From positions 1-64,000 of the forward strand of contig CABIYO010000008.1 in the NCBI GenBank assembly GCA_902362975.1: DNA of 64,000 nucleotides. Direction: 5' to 3'. Position 1 is the first letter of the stretch, and each line of letters begins with the position of its first letter. This document shows positions 30,837 to 40,183 of the stretch, piece by piece. The notes beneath the pieces are model-generated. The model saw nothing but the letters and a program-made list of their open reading frames with translations. It was not told the DNA's origin and did not search any database. A program made the translations under genes and the position numbers. This DNA comes from Caryophanales bacterium (GTDB lineage Bacteria; Bacillota; Bacilli; Exiguobacteriales; Exiguobacteriaceae).

Positions 30837-31273
30837 TTCGATTCGTAAGCGCTCATCTTGTCGACACGGTTTGAATGGCGACCGCCTTCAAAGTCCGTAT
30901 CGAGCCACGTCGTTACCAAGTCCAGTGCAAGACCAGGTCCGATGACACGTTCGCCCATCGTCATGATGTTCGAGTCGTTGTGCTGGCGCGTCGCTTTCGC
31001 GCTGAATGAGTCATGGACGAGTGCGGCACGAATTCCTTTGACTTTGTTCGCCGCAATCCCGATTCCGATTCCCGTACCACAAATCAAAATCCCACGATCG
31101 AACTCTCCTGCCGCTACCGCTTCCGCGACCGGGATGGCCACGTCTGGGTAATCGATTGAGTCTGCCGAGTGCGTCCCGAAATCTTTATACTCATGTCCGA
31201 GTTCCTCAAGCAAGGCTACGATTTCTTTTTTCAAGTTGAAACCGCCATGATCGGCGCCAATTGCAATTTTCAT
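30833..31273 (-). CDS. rpiB: Ribose-5-phosphate isomerase B
   Basis: RpiB/LacAB-family sugar-phosphate isomerase of the pentose phosphate pathway, 146 residues. MKIAIGADHGGF, the catalytic Cys in LICGTGIGIGIAANK and ATRQHNDSN are present. It lies 4 bases after ywlE and overlaps ywlG by 4 bases. Confidence 0.93.
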   Translation of the reverse strand: MKIAIGADHGGFNLKKEIVALLEELGHEYKDFGTHSADSIDYPDVAIPVAEAVAAGEFDRGILICGTGIGIGIAANKVKGIRAALVHDSFSAKATRQHNDSNIMTMGERVIGPGLALDLVTTWLDTDFEGGRHSNRVDKMSAYESK

Positions 31274-31277
31274 TCGT

Positions 31278-31778
31278 TCATTCCCCCGTCTTCTTTGGTA
31301 GGTGTCTCGGTGGTTTCGTCACCTTTGACCCATCATTCGTTAATTTTAACACAAGTCGATTCACAAGTGGTTCGAGTTCGTTTCGCACTTGGCGATACAC
31401 ATTCATCGAACCGCCAAACGGATCGTTGATGTCTCGCTCGAGCCCCGTCACGAATTCATAGAGCGTGTACGTCCGCTCCGACAAATCCGGGTATGTATCC
31501 CGAATTTGTTCACGGTGTGCGCGTGTCATCGTCAAGATGATATCCGCCCAATTCCCTAACACTTCATCGAACGTCTGGGTGACATGATCGAGCTCAATCC
31601 CACGTTCTCTAAGAACTTGCAGTGCATTTTCTGAAGCATCGAATCCTTGCATCGTCCGTAGACCAGCTGAGCGAATATCAAACTCGTCCCCGGTCATCTT
31701 CGAACGGAGCAAGGCCATCGCCATCGGGCTTCGGCACGTGTTGCCACTACATATGAATAATACGCGTTTCATTGACAT
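31278..31778 (-). CDS. ywlE: Protein-arginine-phosphatase-type low-molecular-weight phosphatase (YwlE)
   Basis: Cytoplasmic phosphatase of 166 residues with the CX4CRS active-site loop CSGNTCRSP near the N-terminus and the general-acid Asp in DINDPFGGS. A Thr fills the loop position that in B. subtilis YwlE selects phospho-arginine over phospho-tyrosine, so an arginine phosphatase opposing McsB is predicted. GAGGAGG lies 7 bases before the ATG. Operon position matches Bacillus. Confidence 0.9.
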   Translation of the reverse strand: MSMKRVLFICSGNTCRSPMAMALLRSKMTGDEFDIRSAGLRTMQGFDASENALQVLRERGIELDHVTQTFDEVLGNWADIILTMTRAHREQIRDTYPDLSERTYTLYEFVTGLERDINDPFGGSMNVYRQVRNELEPLVNRLVLKLTNDGSKVTKPPRHLPKKTGE

Positions 31779-31799
31779 CGCGTGTCCTCCTCTATGTCT

Positions 31800-32810
31800 T
31801 TAGGCATCTTTTGTCGGGTGCACAACCTTTCCGCCCGCCGCTTTGTATAAACGGTTATAGACGGCAAGTGCGACTCCGACCGGTTCAATCGTGTTCACAT
31901 AAATCTCATCCACGTCTGTTTCATCAAATCGACGAAGCGCGTCGTATAAACGTTGCGCCGCCACTTCCATCGAGGTCCCAAGTGAATACGTGACCTCAGC
32001 CGGTGTCGGGTTCTCGTCGAAGACGAGTGCACCGATTCGGAACCCCGCTTGCTTCCGCTCCTCGATGACACGTTCTAAATCTTTGCGTGTGCCATCGACT
32101 AAAAAAACAGGTGCCGTTGGGGCATAGTGTGTGTACTTCATTCCCGGCGATCGTGGTGTGGCTTCATCGTTACTCAAATTGGCATCTAAGGCGACCGGTC
32201 CAATGACAGCTTCCATTTCTTCTCGCGTCACACCACCTGGTCGTAAAACCGTTACCGTGTCACCCGTACAATCCACAACGGTTGACTCGACTCCGATTCC
32301 GGTAGGACCCCCATCCACGATTCCGGCGATTCGTCCGTTCAAGTCATCCGCGACATGTTGAGCGGTCGTCGGCGACGGGCGTCCGGAACGATTCGCACTC
32401 GGAGCCGCAAGTCCTAACCCTGACTTGCGAATCAACTCGAGTGCTGCCGGATGGTTCGGCATCCGGAGCCCGATGGAATCGAGGCCCGCGGTCACGAGCG
32501 AAGAAGCTCGTCCGTTTGAAGGCAAGATGATCGTCAAAGCGCCTGGCCAAAACGCATCCATCAAGCGTTTTGCAACAGGAGGAATCGAATCGACAAACAA
32601 ACTCATTTGTTCGATTGAAGCGATATGGACGATGAGCGGGTTATCCGACGGACGACCTTTTGCCTCAAAAATCTTTCGAATTGCCACATCGTTCATGGCA
32701 TCTCCAGCGAGACCATAGACGGTTTCTGTCGGCATGGCGATGATTTCACCCGCTTGAAGAAGACGTACCCCCTCTTCAATCTCATTTGAATTAATCCGTT
32801 TCGTTTCCAT
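31800..32810 (-). CDS. ywlC: L-threonylcarbamoyladenylate synthase (Sua5/YwlC)
   Basis: Makes threonylcarbamoyl-AMP for the t6A modification of ANN-decoding tRNAs. The 336-residue protein has the YrdC domain (about 10-200, with MPTETVYGLAGDA, KGRPSDNPLIVHI, SANRSG) and a C-terminal Sua5 domain (about 230-336). Start at ATG with AAGGGA upstream; it overlaps the end of prmC by 20 bases. Confidence 0.95.
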   Translation of the reverse strand: METKRINSNEIEEGVRLLQAGEIIAMPTETVYGLAGDAMNDVAIRKIFEAKGRPSDNPLIVHIASIEQMSLFVDSIPPVAKRLMDAFWPGALTIILPSNGRASSLVTAGLDSIGLRMPNHPAALELIRKSGLGLAAPSANRSGRPSPTTAQHVADDLNGRIAGIVDGGPTGIGVESTVVDCTGDTVTVLRPGGVTREEMEAVIGPVALDANLSNDEATPRSPGMKYTHYAPTAPVFLVDGTRKDLERVIEERKQAGFRIGALVFDENPTPAEVTYSLGTSMEVAAQRLYDALRRFDETDVDEIYVNTIEPVGVALAVYNRLYKAAGGKVVHPTKDA

Positions 32811-33651
32811 ACGCAATCCCTTCCCTTACGGCATAGACGATACGGTCCTTGCCGTTTATATCTTTTAAAATACCCGTTTCTGCTTCAGGATAACGTTCAG
32901 ACAGTAATGATTTCACATCTTGTCCTTGGTTATACCCGATTTCAAACGCAATCAAATGCCAATCGGCACGTAAGACGCGCACCGACTCCGCAATCAATTG
33001 CCGATACATGTCGAGCCCATCTTTCCCTCCAAAGAGGGCGAGATGGGGTTCGTAGCCGACGACCGTCTCATCCAACAATTCATCGGCCTCGATATAGGGC
33101 GGATTTGATACGAGGACGCGAATCGAGTGGTCCGCAATCGGGGCGAGCCCGTCGCCTTCATAAAACCGTACAGTTGCGCCAAGTGCGGCTGCATTTCGTT
33201 TAGCGACTTCAATCGCCTCACGCGAAATATCGACCGTCTGTACACGTACGCCGAGCTCGAGGCTCAAGGTAATCGCAATGGCCCCGCTTCCTGTCCCGAC
33301 ATCGACAATCTCATCATCCTTCACGTGGCGAAGTTGCCCAAGCACCCAGTCGATCAATTCTTCCGTTTCTGGTCTCGGAATCAACACGTCCCGGTTCACT
33401 TCAAACGAGCGCCCGTAAAAGGGAGCATGTCCAATCACGTGTTGTACCGGTTCCCCTATCAATAAACGCTCGATTCCCGTCTCGAATCGTGCCGCTTCAT
33501 CTGAAGACAATTCATCTGACAAACGAACGAGGAGACCGGTGCGATCGACTTGCAACACATGCATGAGCCACCACTCGGCAGCCGCACGGTCGCGCCCAGC
33601 TTCAACTAGTCGTTCTTCCGTCTGCTTAAGTAGCGCGGCAATCCGCATCAT
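32791..33651 (-). CDS. prmC: Peptide-chain release factor N5-glutamine methyltransferase
   Basis: Methylates the Gln of the GGQ motif of release factors. The 286-residue protein has an N-terminal helical domain, the SAM motif [11 protein letters not shown] and the catalytic NPPY ([12 protein letters not shown]). Its ATG overlaps the prfA stop (ATGA), with GGAGG seven bases upstream, so it is coupled to its substrate gene. Confidence 0.96.
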   Translation of the reverse strand: MMRIAALLKQTEERLVEAGRDRAAAEWWLMHVLQVDRTGLLVRLSDELSSDEAARFETGIERLLIGEPVQHVIGHAPFYGRSFEVNRDVLIPRPETEELIDWVLGQLRHVKDDEIVDVGTGSGAIAITLSLELGVRVQTVDISREAIEVAKRNAAALGATVRFYEGDGLAPIADHSIRVLVSNPPYIEADELLDETVVGYEPHLALFGGKDGLDMYRQLIAESVRVLRADWHLIAFEIGYNQGQDVKSLLSERYPEAETGILKDINGKDRIVYAVREGIAYGNETD

Positions 33652-34718
33652 TCCGCATCCTCCATGAGACGTGCCTGTTCGTCCATGATGAGTGCGTCGA
33701 TAATGTCTTCGAGCTCACCTGCTAGGACACGGTCCAATTTCTGAAGGGTCAATCCAATCCGGTGATCTGTGACACGGCTTTGTGGGAAGTTGTATGTGCG
33801 GATTCGCTCGGAACGGTCACCTGTTCCGACAGCCGATTTTCGTTGCGCAGACAACTCTTCCATATGTTCGCTTTGCATTTTATCATACAGGCGTGCTCGA
33901 AGGACCTTCATCGCCTTATCCTTGTTTTTATGCTGCGACTTCTCATCTTGACATGATACGACAATCCCTGAAGGAATGTGTGTCAAACGGACAGCTGATT
34001 GCGTCGTGTTGACCGATTGTCCCCCTGGGCCAGATGAAGTGAACGTATCAACTCGTACATCTTTCATATCGATATGCACTTCGACATCCTCTGCTTCCGG
34101 AAGAACGGCAACCGTTGCTGTGGATGTATGAATTCGTCCGCCCGATTCAGTCGACGGGACTCTCTGCACACGATGGGCTCCGTTCTCAAACTTGAGCTTT
34201 GAATAGGCACCTGCCCCATTGATCATGAACGTGACTTCTTTAAATCCACCGAGTTCGGTATAGTTCGCGTCAATGAGTTCCACTTTCCAATTTTGACGTT
34301 CAGCGAATCGCGTATACATCTTATATAAATCTCCTGCAAAAAGTGCCGCTTCGTCTCCGCCTGCTGCTCCTCGGACTTCGACGATAACGTTCTTGTCATC
34401 GTTCGGGTCTTTTGGAAGCAATAAAATCCGCAGTTTCGCTTCTAGCTCTTTGACTTCTGGCTCGAGGAGGTTCATCTCTTCTTTTGCCAATTCACGCATG
34501 TCGGCGTCGAGCGTCCGGTCTTCAAGCATCGTCTTCGCTTCCTTGAAAGCTCTACTTGTTTCTTTATACTGACGATACATCTGTACCGTCTCTTCTAGTT
34601 GTGCCTGCTCTTTCGAATATTGTCTCAACTTCGTCGAGTCACTGAGCACCTCAGGATCGGCGAGCATTTCATTCAATTGCATGTAACGTTCTTCTAATAC
34701 ACTTAAACGGTCAAACAT
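33648..34718 (-). CDS. prfA: Peptide chain release factor 1
   Basis: Recognises UAA/UAG codons and triggers peptide release. The 356 residues include the GGQ loop ([15 protein letters not shown]). Start at ATG ([12 protein letters not shown]) with AAAGGA nine bases upstream; the frame extends 8 codons further but lacks a start signal. It is first in a six-gene unit, directly behind an extended -10 promoter. Confidence 0.98.
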   Translation of the reverse strand: MFDRLSVLEERYMQLNEMLADPEVLSDSTKLRQYSKEQAQLEETVQMYRQYKETSRAFKEAKTMLEDRTLDADMRELAKEEMNLLEPEVKELEAKLRILLLPKDPNDDKNVIVEVRGAAGGDEAALFAGDLYKMYTRFAERQNWKVELIDANYTELGGFKEVTFMINGAGAYSKLKFENGAHRVQRVPSTESGGRIHTSTATVAVLPEAEDVEVHIDMKDVRVDTFTSSGPGGQSVNTTQSAVRLTHIPSGIVVSCQDEKSQHKNKDKAMKVLRARLYDKMQSEHMEELSAQRKSAVGTGDRSERIRTYNFPQSRVTDHRIGLTLQKLDRVLAGELEDIIDALIMDEQARLMEDAE

Positions 34719-34756
34719 GATGATCCGTCCTTTCTCCGTCAAATCAACCTCTATCT

Positions 34757-34765
34757 ATTATAGCA
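34757..34765 (-). promoter_or_regulatory. Extended -10 promoter of the prfA operon
   Basis: Minus strand TGCTATAAT (34765-34757), a TGn-extended -10 about 38 bases before prfA. It begins inside the T-run of the tdk terminator, so no separate -35 is possible. Confidence 0.7.
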
Positions 34766-34793
34766 AAAAAACGGACCGCCGAGGGCGGTCCGT
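34765..34793 (-). terminator. Terminator of tdk
   Basis: Perfect 10-base GC-rich stem ACGGACCGCC / GGCGGTCCGT with a CTC loop, then TTTTTT, 7 bases after the tdk stop. Confidence 0.95.
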
Positions 34794-34800
34794 CGATTCA

Positions 34801-35412
34801 TCAGTCTACCACCGTATGGTGGACCGGATGTGGTTTATTCGGTACATCATGACAATGTCGGCATCGTGGTTCGTAAGACTCGGAAGCCCCGACCAAGATG
34901 ACCGGGTCCTCATACCGAGCCGGTTGCCCGTCAATCAGACGCTGTGTCCGTGAAGCAGGTGCGCCGCATGACAAGCAGATTGCCTGTAATTTCGTCACAA
35001 ACTCCGCGCGTGACAACAATTCAGGCATCATCGTGAACGGTTCGCCCCGAAAGTCCATATCGAGCCCAGCGCAGATGACACGTTTGTCTTCGTTCGCAAG
35101 TTGTTCGATGACGTTCACAATTCCTTCATCAAAGAATTGCACCTCGTCAATCGCGATGACCTGTGTTTCTTCACGAACGGCATCATACAAGTCTTGGCTC
35201 GATGCGATTGGCACGGCCACGACCGAATTCCCCGTATGTGAGACGACGTTCTCTTCATGATACCGGTCGTCGATTGCTGGTTTGAACACTTGGACCGGAA
35301 TCTTTCCATAATGAGCACGGCGGACTCGGCGAATCAATTCCTCCGACTTCCCCGAAAACATACTCCCACAAATCACTTCAATCCAACCATATCGGTTCGT
35401 CACATGCATCAT
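34801..35412 (-). CDS. tdk: Thymidine kinase (type II)
   Basis: Salvage kinase making dTMP. The 203 residues include the P-loop [11 protein letters not shown], the DEVQFF motif and zinc-binding Cys pairs (CLSCG and RCRHC). TATAAT lies about 35 bases upstream on the minus strand. Terminators isolate it from both rpmE and prfA. Confidence 0.96.
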   Translation of the reverse strand: MMHVTNRYGWIEVICGSMFSGKSEELIRRVRRAHYGKIPVQVFKPAIDDRYHEENVVSHTGNSVVAVPIASSQDLYDAVREETQVIAIDEVQFFDEGIVNVIEQLANEDKRVICAGLDMDFRGEPFTMMPELLSRAEFVTKLQAICLSCGAPASRTQRLIDGQPARYEDPVILVGASESYEPRCRHCHDVPNKPHPVHHTVVD

Positions 35413-35489
35413 TGTTCTTCGCCCTCTCCATCGATAATCGCTTTCCGATTATACCTATCTTTCGAGTTGAGGAAAAGGGTTGACTTCTT

Positions 35490-35718
35490 CTAGTGCGGGG
35501 CAATCCAGCCGATAAATCCTCGTTCCGCCAGTGGAAAACCTCCACCGATGGTCGACAAGTAAATCGCAACTGGGCGAACCACGAACAGAATGCCCGCAAT
35601 CGTCAAGAGAAGTGGCCATTGGAAAATGTTCAACAGCTCGGCCCGGGACAGGGGTGCCGTCAACAAGGCGAAGACAGACGAGATGAGCAAGATTGAAATA
35701 TCCTCTTTCCCCGTGTCG
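35490..35718 (-). pseudogene. Fragment of a cation:proton antiporter (CPA1/NhaP-like)
   Basis: About 75 codons read ISILLISSVFALLTAPLSRA, a following hydrophobic segment, FVVRPVAIYLSTIGGG and ERGFIGWIAPH. This matches helices in the C-terminal half of NhaP-type antiporters, where GWIAPRG normally follows. There is no start with a ribosome-binding site and the flanking domain parts are absent. A TAG follows APH. It begins only a few bases behind the rpmE terminator, so it is a relic, not an expressed gene. Confidence 0.65.
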
Positions 35719-35724
35719 ATGCAA

Positions 35725-35756
35725 CAAAAAACCGCCAGGGGCAATCCCTAGGCGGT
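35725..35756 (-). terminator. Terminator of rpmE
   Basis: ACCGCCTAGGG / CCCCTGGCGGT stem (one bulge) with a short loop, then TTTTTTG, about 19 bases after the rpmE stop. Confidence 0.9.
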
Positions 35757-35774
35757 GAGCATACAACTTTACGA

Positions 35775-36017
35775 TTAACGTTGGTATTTCTTGTTGAAGC
35801 GCTCGATACGACCATCTGCAGATGCGAATTTCTGGCGACCTGTGTAGAACGGGTGCGAATCAGAAGATACATCGACACGGATGAGTGGGTACTCGTTTCC
35901 ATCTTCCATCGTGATTGTCTCGTTAGAGTAACGAGTTGAACCAGTGATGAATTTGAATTCTGTCGTCGAGTCCATGAATACGACTTTACGGTATTCTGGG
36001 TGGATTCCTTGTTTCAT
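35775..36017 (-). CDS. rpmE2: Ribosomal protein L31 type B
   Basis: An 80-residue L31 of the type B, zinc-free form: it has no Cys at all and ends with [17 protein letters not shown] followed by RFNKKY. In B. subtilis the rho-tdk locus carries the zinc-binding type A form, and type B is at a separate Zur-controlled site. Here type B occupies the rho-tdk position and no Zur-like palindrome is visible upstream. It lies 82 bases after rho with no clear terminator between. Confidence 0.93.
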   Translation of the reverse strand: MKQGIHPEYRKVVFMDSTTEFKFITGSTRYSNETITMEDGNEYPLIRVDVSSDSHPFYTGRQKFASADGRIERFNKKYQR

Positions 36018-36099
36018 TGCTTTTCAACTCCTTCGGCCCTAAGTATTCTTTCAACCTAGAGAAAGTTCACTAGAATATAATATCACCCTACTATAGGTT

Positions 36100-37437
36100 T
36101 TACAAGTCTGTTTTCGTTTTTTTCACTGGTCGTCTTTTTTTCTTATCTGCCTCTAGCGCAGCAAAAAAGTCGAGATTTGTTTTCGTCTCACGGACGCGGC
36201 GTAAGAACTGTTCGACGAAGTCTGGAGACTCGTTCATCGTACGACGAATTGTCCAGAGCGAATCGAGTTCGTCCTTTCCGAGTAGCAACTCTTCTTTCCG
36301 TGTTCCCGAGCGACGAATATCGATTGCAGGGAAGATCCGGCGCTCTGCCAATTTCCGGTCCAGATGCAGTTCCATGTTCCCTGTTCCTTTGAACTCTTCA
36401 TAGATGACGTCGTCCATTCGCGATCCGGTATCGACGAGCGCTGTCGCGAGGATAGTCAGGCTACCTCCATCCTCGATATTCCGTGCCGCTCCGAAGAACT
36501 TTTTCGGTTTGTGGAACGCCGCCGGGTCAATCCCACCCGAGAGTGTCCGTCCGCTTGGTGGAACAGACAGGTTGTACGCACGCGTCAAGCGTGTGATGGA
36601 ATCAAGCAGGATGACCACGTCTTTCTTATGTTCCACGAGACGCATCGCGCGTTCGAGAACGAGTTCTGAAATACGCGCATGGTTTTCCGGTGTCTCATCA
36701 AAAGTCGAGAACGCCACGTCCGCGTCCGGTACAGAGCGTTGTATATCCGTCACTTCCTCTGGTCGTTCATCGATTAGAAGAATGATTAATTCAACGTTCG
36801 GATGATTCGTCGTGATCGAGTTGGCAATTTCTTTTAAAAGCGACGTTTTCCCCGCTTTTGGTGGTGCCACAATCAACCCGCGTTGGCCAAATCCGACTGG
36901 TGCGATCATATCCATGACACGAACCGAAAGATGGGTCGGATCTGTCTCGAGCACCATCTGTCGTTCTGGATAAATCGGTGTCAATGCCGGGAAATAATCA
37001 CGTGAACGCGTCGAGTCCGGCGACTCTCCGTTGACCGCTTCAACACTCAACAAACCTTGGAATCGTTCATTCTCCTTTGGTTTACGCACCTTTCCTGTGA
37101 CAAGGTCCCCGTTTCGAAGATTAAAGCGACGAATTTGCGATGCGGCGATATAGATGTCTTCGGAAGATTGAGAATAGTTGATTGGTCGGAGGAATCCAAA
37201 TCCGCCGTCATTTTGAGACTGTGGATTCGGTGGAATGATTTCTAAAATACCTTCGAGGAAATATAAATCTTTTGATTCAGCCTGTGATTTCAAAATACGA
37301 AACATGAGCTCACGCTTACGCGCTTCTCGGAAGTTCGGTACTTTGACTTCTTTGGCAATCTCATATAATTCTTTCAACGTCTTCGTTTCAAGCTCACGAA
37401 GTGTATAGTTCTTTGTCGGTTCTGTCTGTTGACTCAT
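36100..37437 (-). CDS. rho: Transcription termination factor Rho
   Basis: Hexameric RNA helicase that ends transcription. The 445 residues comprise the N-terminal helical and cold-shock RNA-binding domains (about 50-130, with GFGFLRP) and the ATPase domain with Walker A APPKAGKTSLLK, Walker B VVILLDSITR and Q-loop LSGGIDP. The start follows AGGTGA. No leader attenuator was identified. Confidence 0.98.
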   Translation of the reverse strand: MSQQTEPTKNYTLRELETKTLKELYEIAKEVKVPNFREARKRELMFRILKSQAESKDLYFLEGILEIIPPNPQSQNDGGFGFLRPINYSQSSEDIYIAASQIRRFNLRNGDLVTGKVRKPKENERFQGLLSVEAVNGESPDSTRSRDYFPALTPIYPERQMVLETDPTHLSVRVMDMIAPVGFGQRGLIVAPPKAGKTSLLKEIANSITTNHPNVELIILLIDERPEEVTDIQRSVPDADVAFSTFDETPENHARISELVLERAMRLVEHKKDVVILLDSITRLTRAYNLSVPPSGRTLSGGIDPAAFHKPKKFFGAARNIEDGGSLTILATALVDTGSRMDDVIYEEFKGTGNMELHLDRKLAERRIFPAIDIRRSGTRKEELLLGKDELDSLWTIRRTMNESPDFVEQFLRRVRETKTNLDFFAALEADKKKRRPVKKTKTDL

Positions 37438-37819
37438 TCAAGTCACCTATCTTTCTACATTTCATTACAAGAAGAATTCAACTTGATTCATTTGTTCTGC
37501 CATCATCTAACCATATTTTGCCCGTGCCGTCACCGTGCAACAATCACCTTTTGTTCAATCATTTCCCTCTTGTACAAATCTTTACACAGTAAAAGATCGT
37601 TTTGTAACAAAATAAGTGCTATATCCACATATTGTTTCATTTTTGTTACAAGAAAACACTTTTTTGACTTGCGATTGAAAAATGCTATCGGGCTTGTACA
37701 TGATATAGTTTATTTGCACAGGAAACCGGGTATATTCCGCAAGTTGTGCTCTACCATTAAAAACTACTCGATTTGTCATATACGAATGTCTTGATTTTTT
37801 AAACGGAGGGATTTATACA
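37438..37819. other. Divergent intergenic region between rho and the NlpC/P60 gene
   Basis: No gene is supported in these 382 bases. I see a perfect palindrome TTTTGTAACAAAA near 37600 and, on the minus strand, TGTAAC-N5-TGAAAC (37650-37634), one mismatch from the WalR box TGTWAH-N5-TGTWAH. A TTGACT lies near 37662 with a poor -10 (TATCGG) 16 bases on. No promoter can be fixed. Confidence 0.4.
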
Positions 37820-38515
37820 ATGTTAAAGCGTATCGCATCAATCGTCGTCGCTGCCACTGTCGCTTTCTCGGGTCTTATGTTCTCAACAGGTGAACAAGCA
37901 GAAGCCGCTACCGTTACATTTGCTTACTCGAAAGTAAACGGTTTGAACATCCGTACTGCCCCGTCACTTACATCATCGAAAGTCGTCGCGAAAATGGATA
38001 AAGGTCAACGCTATACATACCTTGGTAAATCCGGTTCGTTCTATAAAATCAACTACAAAGGCACACACCGTTATATCTCAGCTTCTTCAACGTACACATA
38101 CTTGAAAGCGAACACGTCGACATCAACAACGGTTTCAACGTCATCTTCTAGCAAACGTTCGAAACTTGTCGCTGAATCGAAGAAATATCTCGGAACACCA
38201 TATCGCTATGGTGGAACAACAACTTCAGGGTTTGACTGCTCAGGATATACTGGACACGTGTACAAGAAAGCAATCGGAAAAACACTTCCACGTTCTTCAC
38301 GTCAGCAATACTCAAGCGCGAAGAAAATCTCGAAGTCATCGATCCAAGCAGGCGATCTCGTCTTCTTCTCACATTCAGGCGGAACGATTCAACACGTCGG
38401 AATGGCACTTAGCAAAACACAAATGATCGGCTCAGAAACAGGCGGCGTGAAATACGCGAGCTTCACTTCTGGTTACTGGGCACCACGCTACGTTGGCGCT
38501 GGATCATACCTTTAA
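37820..38515 (+). CDS. Secreted NlpC/P60 peptidoglycan endopeptidase with SH3b domain
   Basis: A 231-residue secreted cell-wall hydrolase. A signal peptide (residues about 1-30, cleavage after AEA) is followed by a bacterial SH3 domain (about 33-95), a Ser/Thr-rich linker and an NlpC/P60 domain (about 112-231). The catalytic Cys is in GFDCSGY and the His in IQHVGMAL. Such enzymes cut the D-Glu-diaminopimelate or D-Glu-Lys stem linkage. GGAGGG lies 9 bases before the ATG. A WalR-like box upstream would fit control by the cell-wall regulator, but this is weak. Strong terminator downstream. Confidence 0.93.
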   Translation: MLKRIASIVVAATVAFSGLMFSTGEQAEAATVTFAYSKVNGLNIRTAPSLTSSKVVAKMDKGQRYTYLGKSGSFYKINYKGTHRYISASSTYTYLKANTSTSTTVSTSSSSKRSKLVAESKKYLGTPYRYGGTTTSGFDCSGYTGHVYKKAIGKTLPRSSRQQYSSAKKISKSSIQAGDLVFFSHSGGTIQHVGMALSKTQMIGSETGGVKYASFTSGYWAPRYVGAGSYL

Positions 38516-38525
38516 TACAAACATC

Positions 38526-38558
38526 ACGACTCGGTTCATCGGAACCGAGTCGTTTTAT
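38526..38558 (+). terminator. Terminator of the NlpC/P60 gene
   Basis: Perfect 12-base stem ACGACTCGGTTC / GAACCGAGTCGT with ATCG loop, then TTTATTTTT. Confidence 0.94.
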
Positions 38559-38569
38559 TTTTGCTTCAA

Positions 38570-39140
38570 TGCCCCTCTCGCTGAGGAGCCCGTTGGCGTT
38601 CTCGTTGCTCCCCCGTTGCCACGATGAATACGGGTCGACGAAATACATCGGCACGCCGAGTGACGCCTGGATGCGCTCGTGACCGCTGAACTCCTTGCCA
38701 CGGTCCGTCCCACATAGATCCAACGGTAGATGGTGGAAAAGGCACCTTTTCCTGCGTAGAGGCGGCCGACGATCTGTTCCCGGGACTAGGTCGCACGCAG
38801 CTTCTCGACGATCGTCCGGCGCATCGTATCGTCGAGTTTCGTCTTGGCGCCGCAGTTGGTCTTCGCCTTCTCGTAGCGTTTCTGGGCACGTTCAGCCATG
38901 TAGTCGGGGTTCCGTCTGATCTCTCGCGAGACGGTCGAGGGCTGTCCGAGCCGTCTCGCGATGGACCGGATGGACATTCCGAGCTCCAGATACGTCTCTA
39001 TTTTCACGCGTTCCGTTGTGGTAAGAGGGGTGTAGCTCATAGCGATTCCTTCGTCTGAATGTGTGTTGTGGTGACTTCATTCTAAACGAGGCCGTCGCTG
39101 TGGGCTTTTTGTGTGTTCACTTTTGGGTGTTGCACTTAAT
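38570..39140 (-). mobile_element. Truncated IS30-family insertion sequence
   Basis: On the minus strand, 84 codons from the ATG at 39040 encode the IS30 N-terminal HTH (LTTTERVKIETYLELG, then SIARRLGQPSTVSREIRRN). They stop at 38786. A second piece in another frame (around 38580-38715) carries the end of the DDE core, DRGKEFSGHERIQ through FVDPYSSWQRGSNENANGLL, then leaves the family sequence. The middle of the transposase and the 3' end are deleted; a full copy would be about 1 kb. The 5' end shows ATTAAGTGCAACACCC (39125-39140 region), typical of IS30 terminal repeats; the opposite end is not seen. It is GC-richer than the flanks and inactive. Confidence 0.8.
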
Positions 39141-39157
39141 TTTATAATTCATCTCCC

Positions 39158-39193
39158 ACAAAAAAGTCGTGGACGTTTGCACATCCACGACTT
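39158..39193 (-). terminator. Terminator of glpX
   Basis: AAGTCGTGGA / TCCACGACTT with a 10-base loop followed by TTTTTTG on the minus strand. Confidence 0.92.
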
Positions 39194-39197
39194 CTGA

Positions 39198-40169
39198 TTA
39201 TTCTGGTTTCATGACCATTTTTGGTTTTTTCTTAAGTGAGTGGTTCCCTTCGACGAAACGAACGGTACCGGACTTGGCACGCATGACGACCGAATGGGTC
39301 TGTCCGCCTTGTGACGTAAATTGGACTCCACGTAACAGCTCACCATCTGTGACACCGGTCGCCGCAAAGATACAATCTTCACCTTTCACCAAATCATTGA
39401 GGAGGAGGATTCGATCCGTATCTTCGATTCCCATGTCATGGCAACGTTGTTTCTGCGCTTCATCTTCCGGGAGCAAACGCCCTTGGAAGTCTCCACCTAA
39501 ACACTTCATTGCGACGGCAGCGATGACACCTTCTGGCGCCCCGCCTGAACCGAGCAACAAATCGACACCCGTTTTCGGGAAAGCCGTGTTGATGGCCGCG
39601 GCGACGTCCCCGTCCGGAATCAATTTGATTCGCGCACCGGTCGCGCGGACACGTTGAATGGTTTCTTCGTGACGGTCCCGATGTAAAATCGTGACGACGA
39701 CATCTTCCACGTTTTTCTTTTTTGCTTTCGCCACGATTTCAATGTTCTCTTCAATCGAGTTGTCGAGACTGACGAGACCTGCCGCTTCCGGTCCGACGGC
39801 AATTTTATCCATGTACATGTCTGGAGCATGAAGGAGATCTCCTGCATCCGCGACCGCAAGAACCGCAAGTGCTCCCCACGTTCCGGTCGCTACGATGTTT
39901 GTCCCTTCTAACGGATCGACGGCGACATCGAGACGAGAGCCGTAGCCATTTCCGACTTTTTCTCCGATGTATAGCATCGGGGCCTCATCCATCTCCCCTT
40001 CACCGATGACGACAATCCCTTTCATCGGAATCGTGTCAAACACGTCGCGCATGGCCGTCGTTGCCGCATCATCCGCTTCGACTTTCAATCCTCGTCCCAT
40101 CCAACGGGCTGAAGCAAGTGCCGCCGCTTCTGTCACCCGAACCAGTTCCATCGATAAACTTCGTTCCAC
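39198..40169 (-). CDS. glpX: Class II fructose-1,6-bisphosphatase
   Basis: Gluconeogenic phosphatase, 323 residues. Metal and substrate motifs [18 protein letters not shown] and GSGGAPEG are intact. The start is the GTG giving (V/M)[11 protein letters not shown], the usual family N-terminus, with AGGGGAGA upstream. The ATG 18 bases later is less likely. It lies 14 bases after the second murA, in a unit with fba, transaldolase and murA2 as in B. subtilis. Confidence 0.95.
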   Translation of the reverse strand: MERSLSMELVRVTEAAALASARWMGRGLKVEADDAATTAMRDVFDTIPMKGIVVIGEGEMDEAPMLYIGEKVGNGYGSRLDVAVDPLEGTNIVATGTWGALAVLAVADAGDLLHAPDMYMDKIAVGPEAAGLVSLDNSIEENIEIVAKAKKKNVEDVVVTILHRDRHEETIQRVRATGARIKLIPDGDVAAAINTAFPKTGVDLLLGSGGAPEGVIAAVAMKCLGGDFQGRLLPEDEAQKQRCHDMGIEDTDRILLLNDLVKGEDCIFAATGVTDGELLRGVQFTSQGGQTHSVVMRAKSGTVRFVEGNHSLKKKPKMVMKPE

Positions 40170-40183
40170 CCGAAATCTCCCCT

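Noticed and set aside
38463..39140. Intact IS30 transposase
   Set aside because: The HTH and DDE parts lie in different frames with the middle missing, and one terminal repeat cannot be found.
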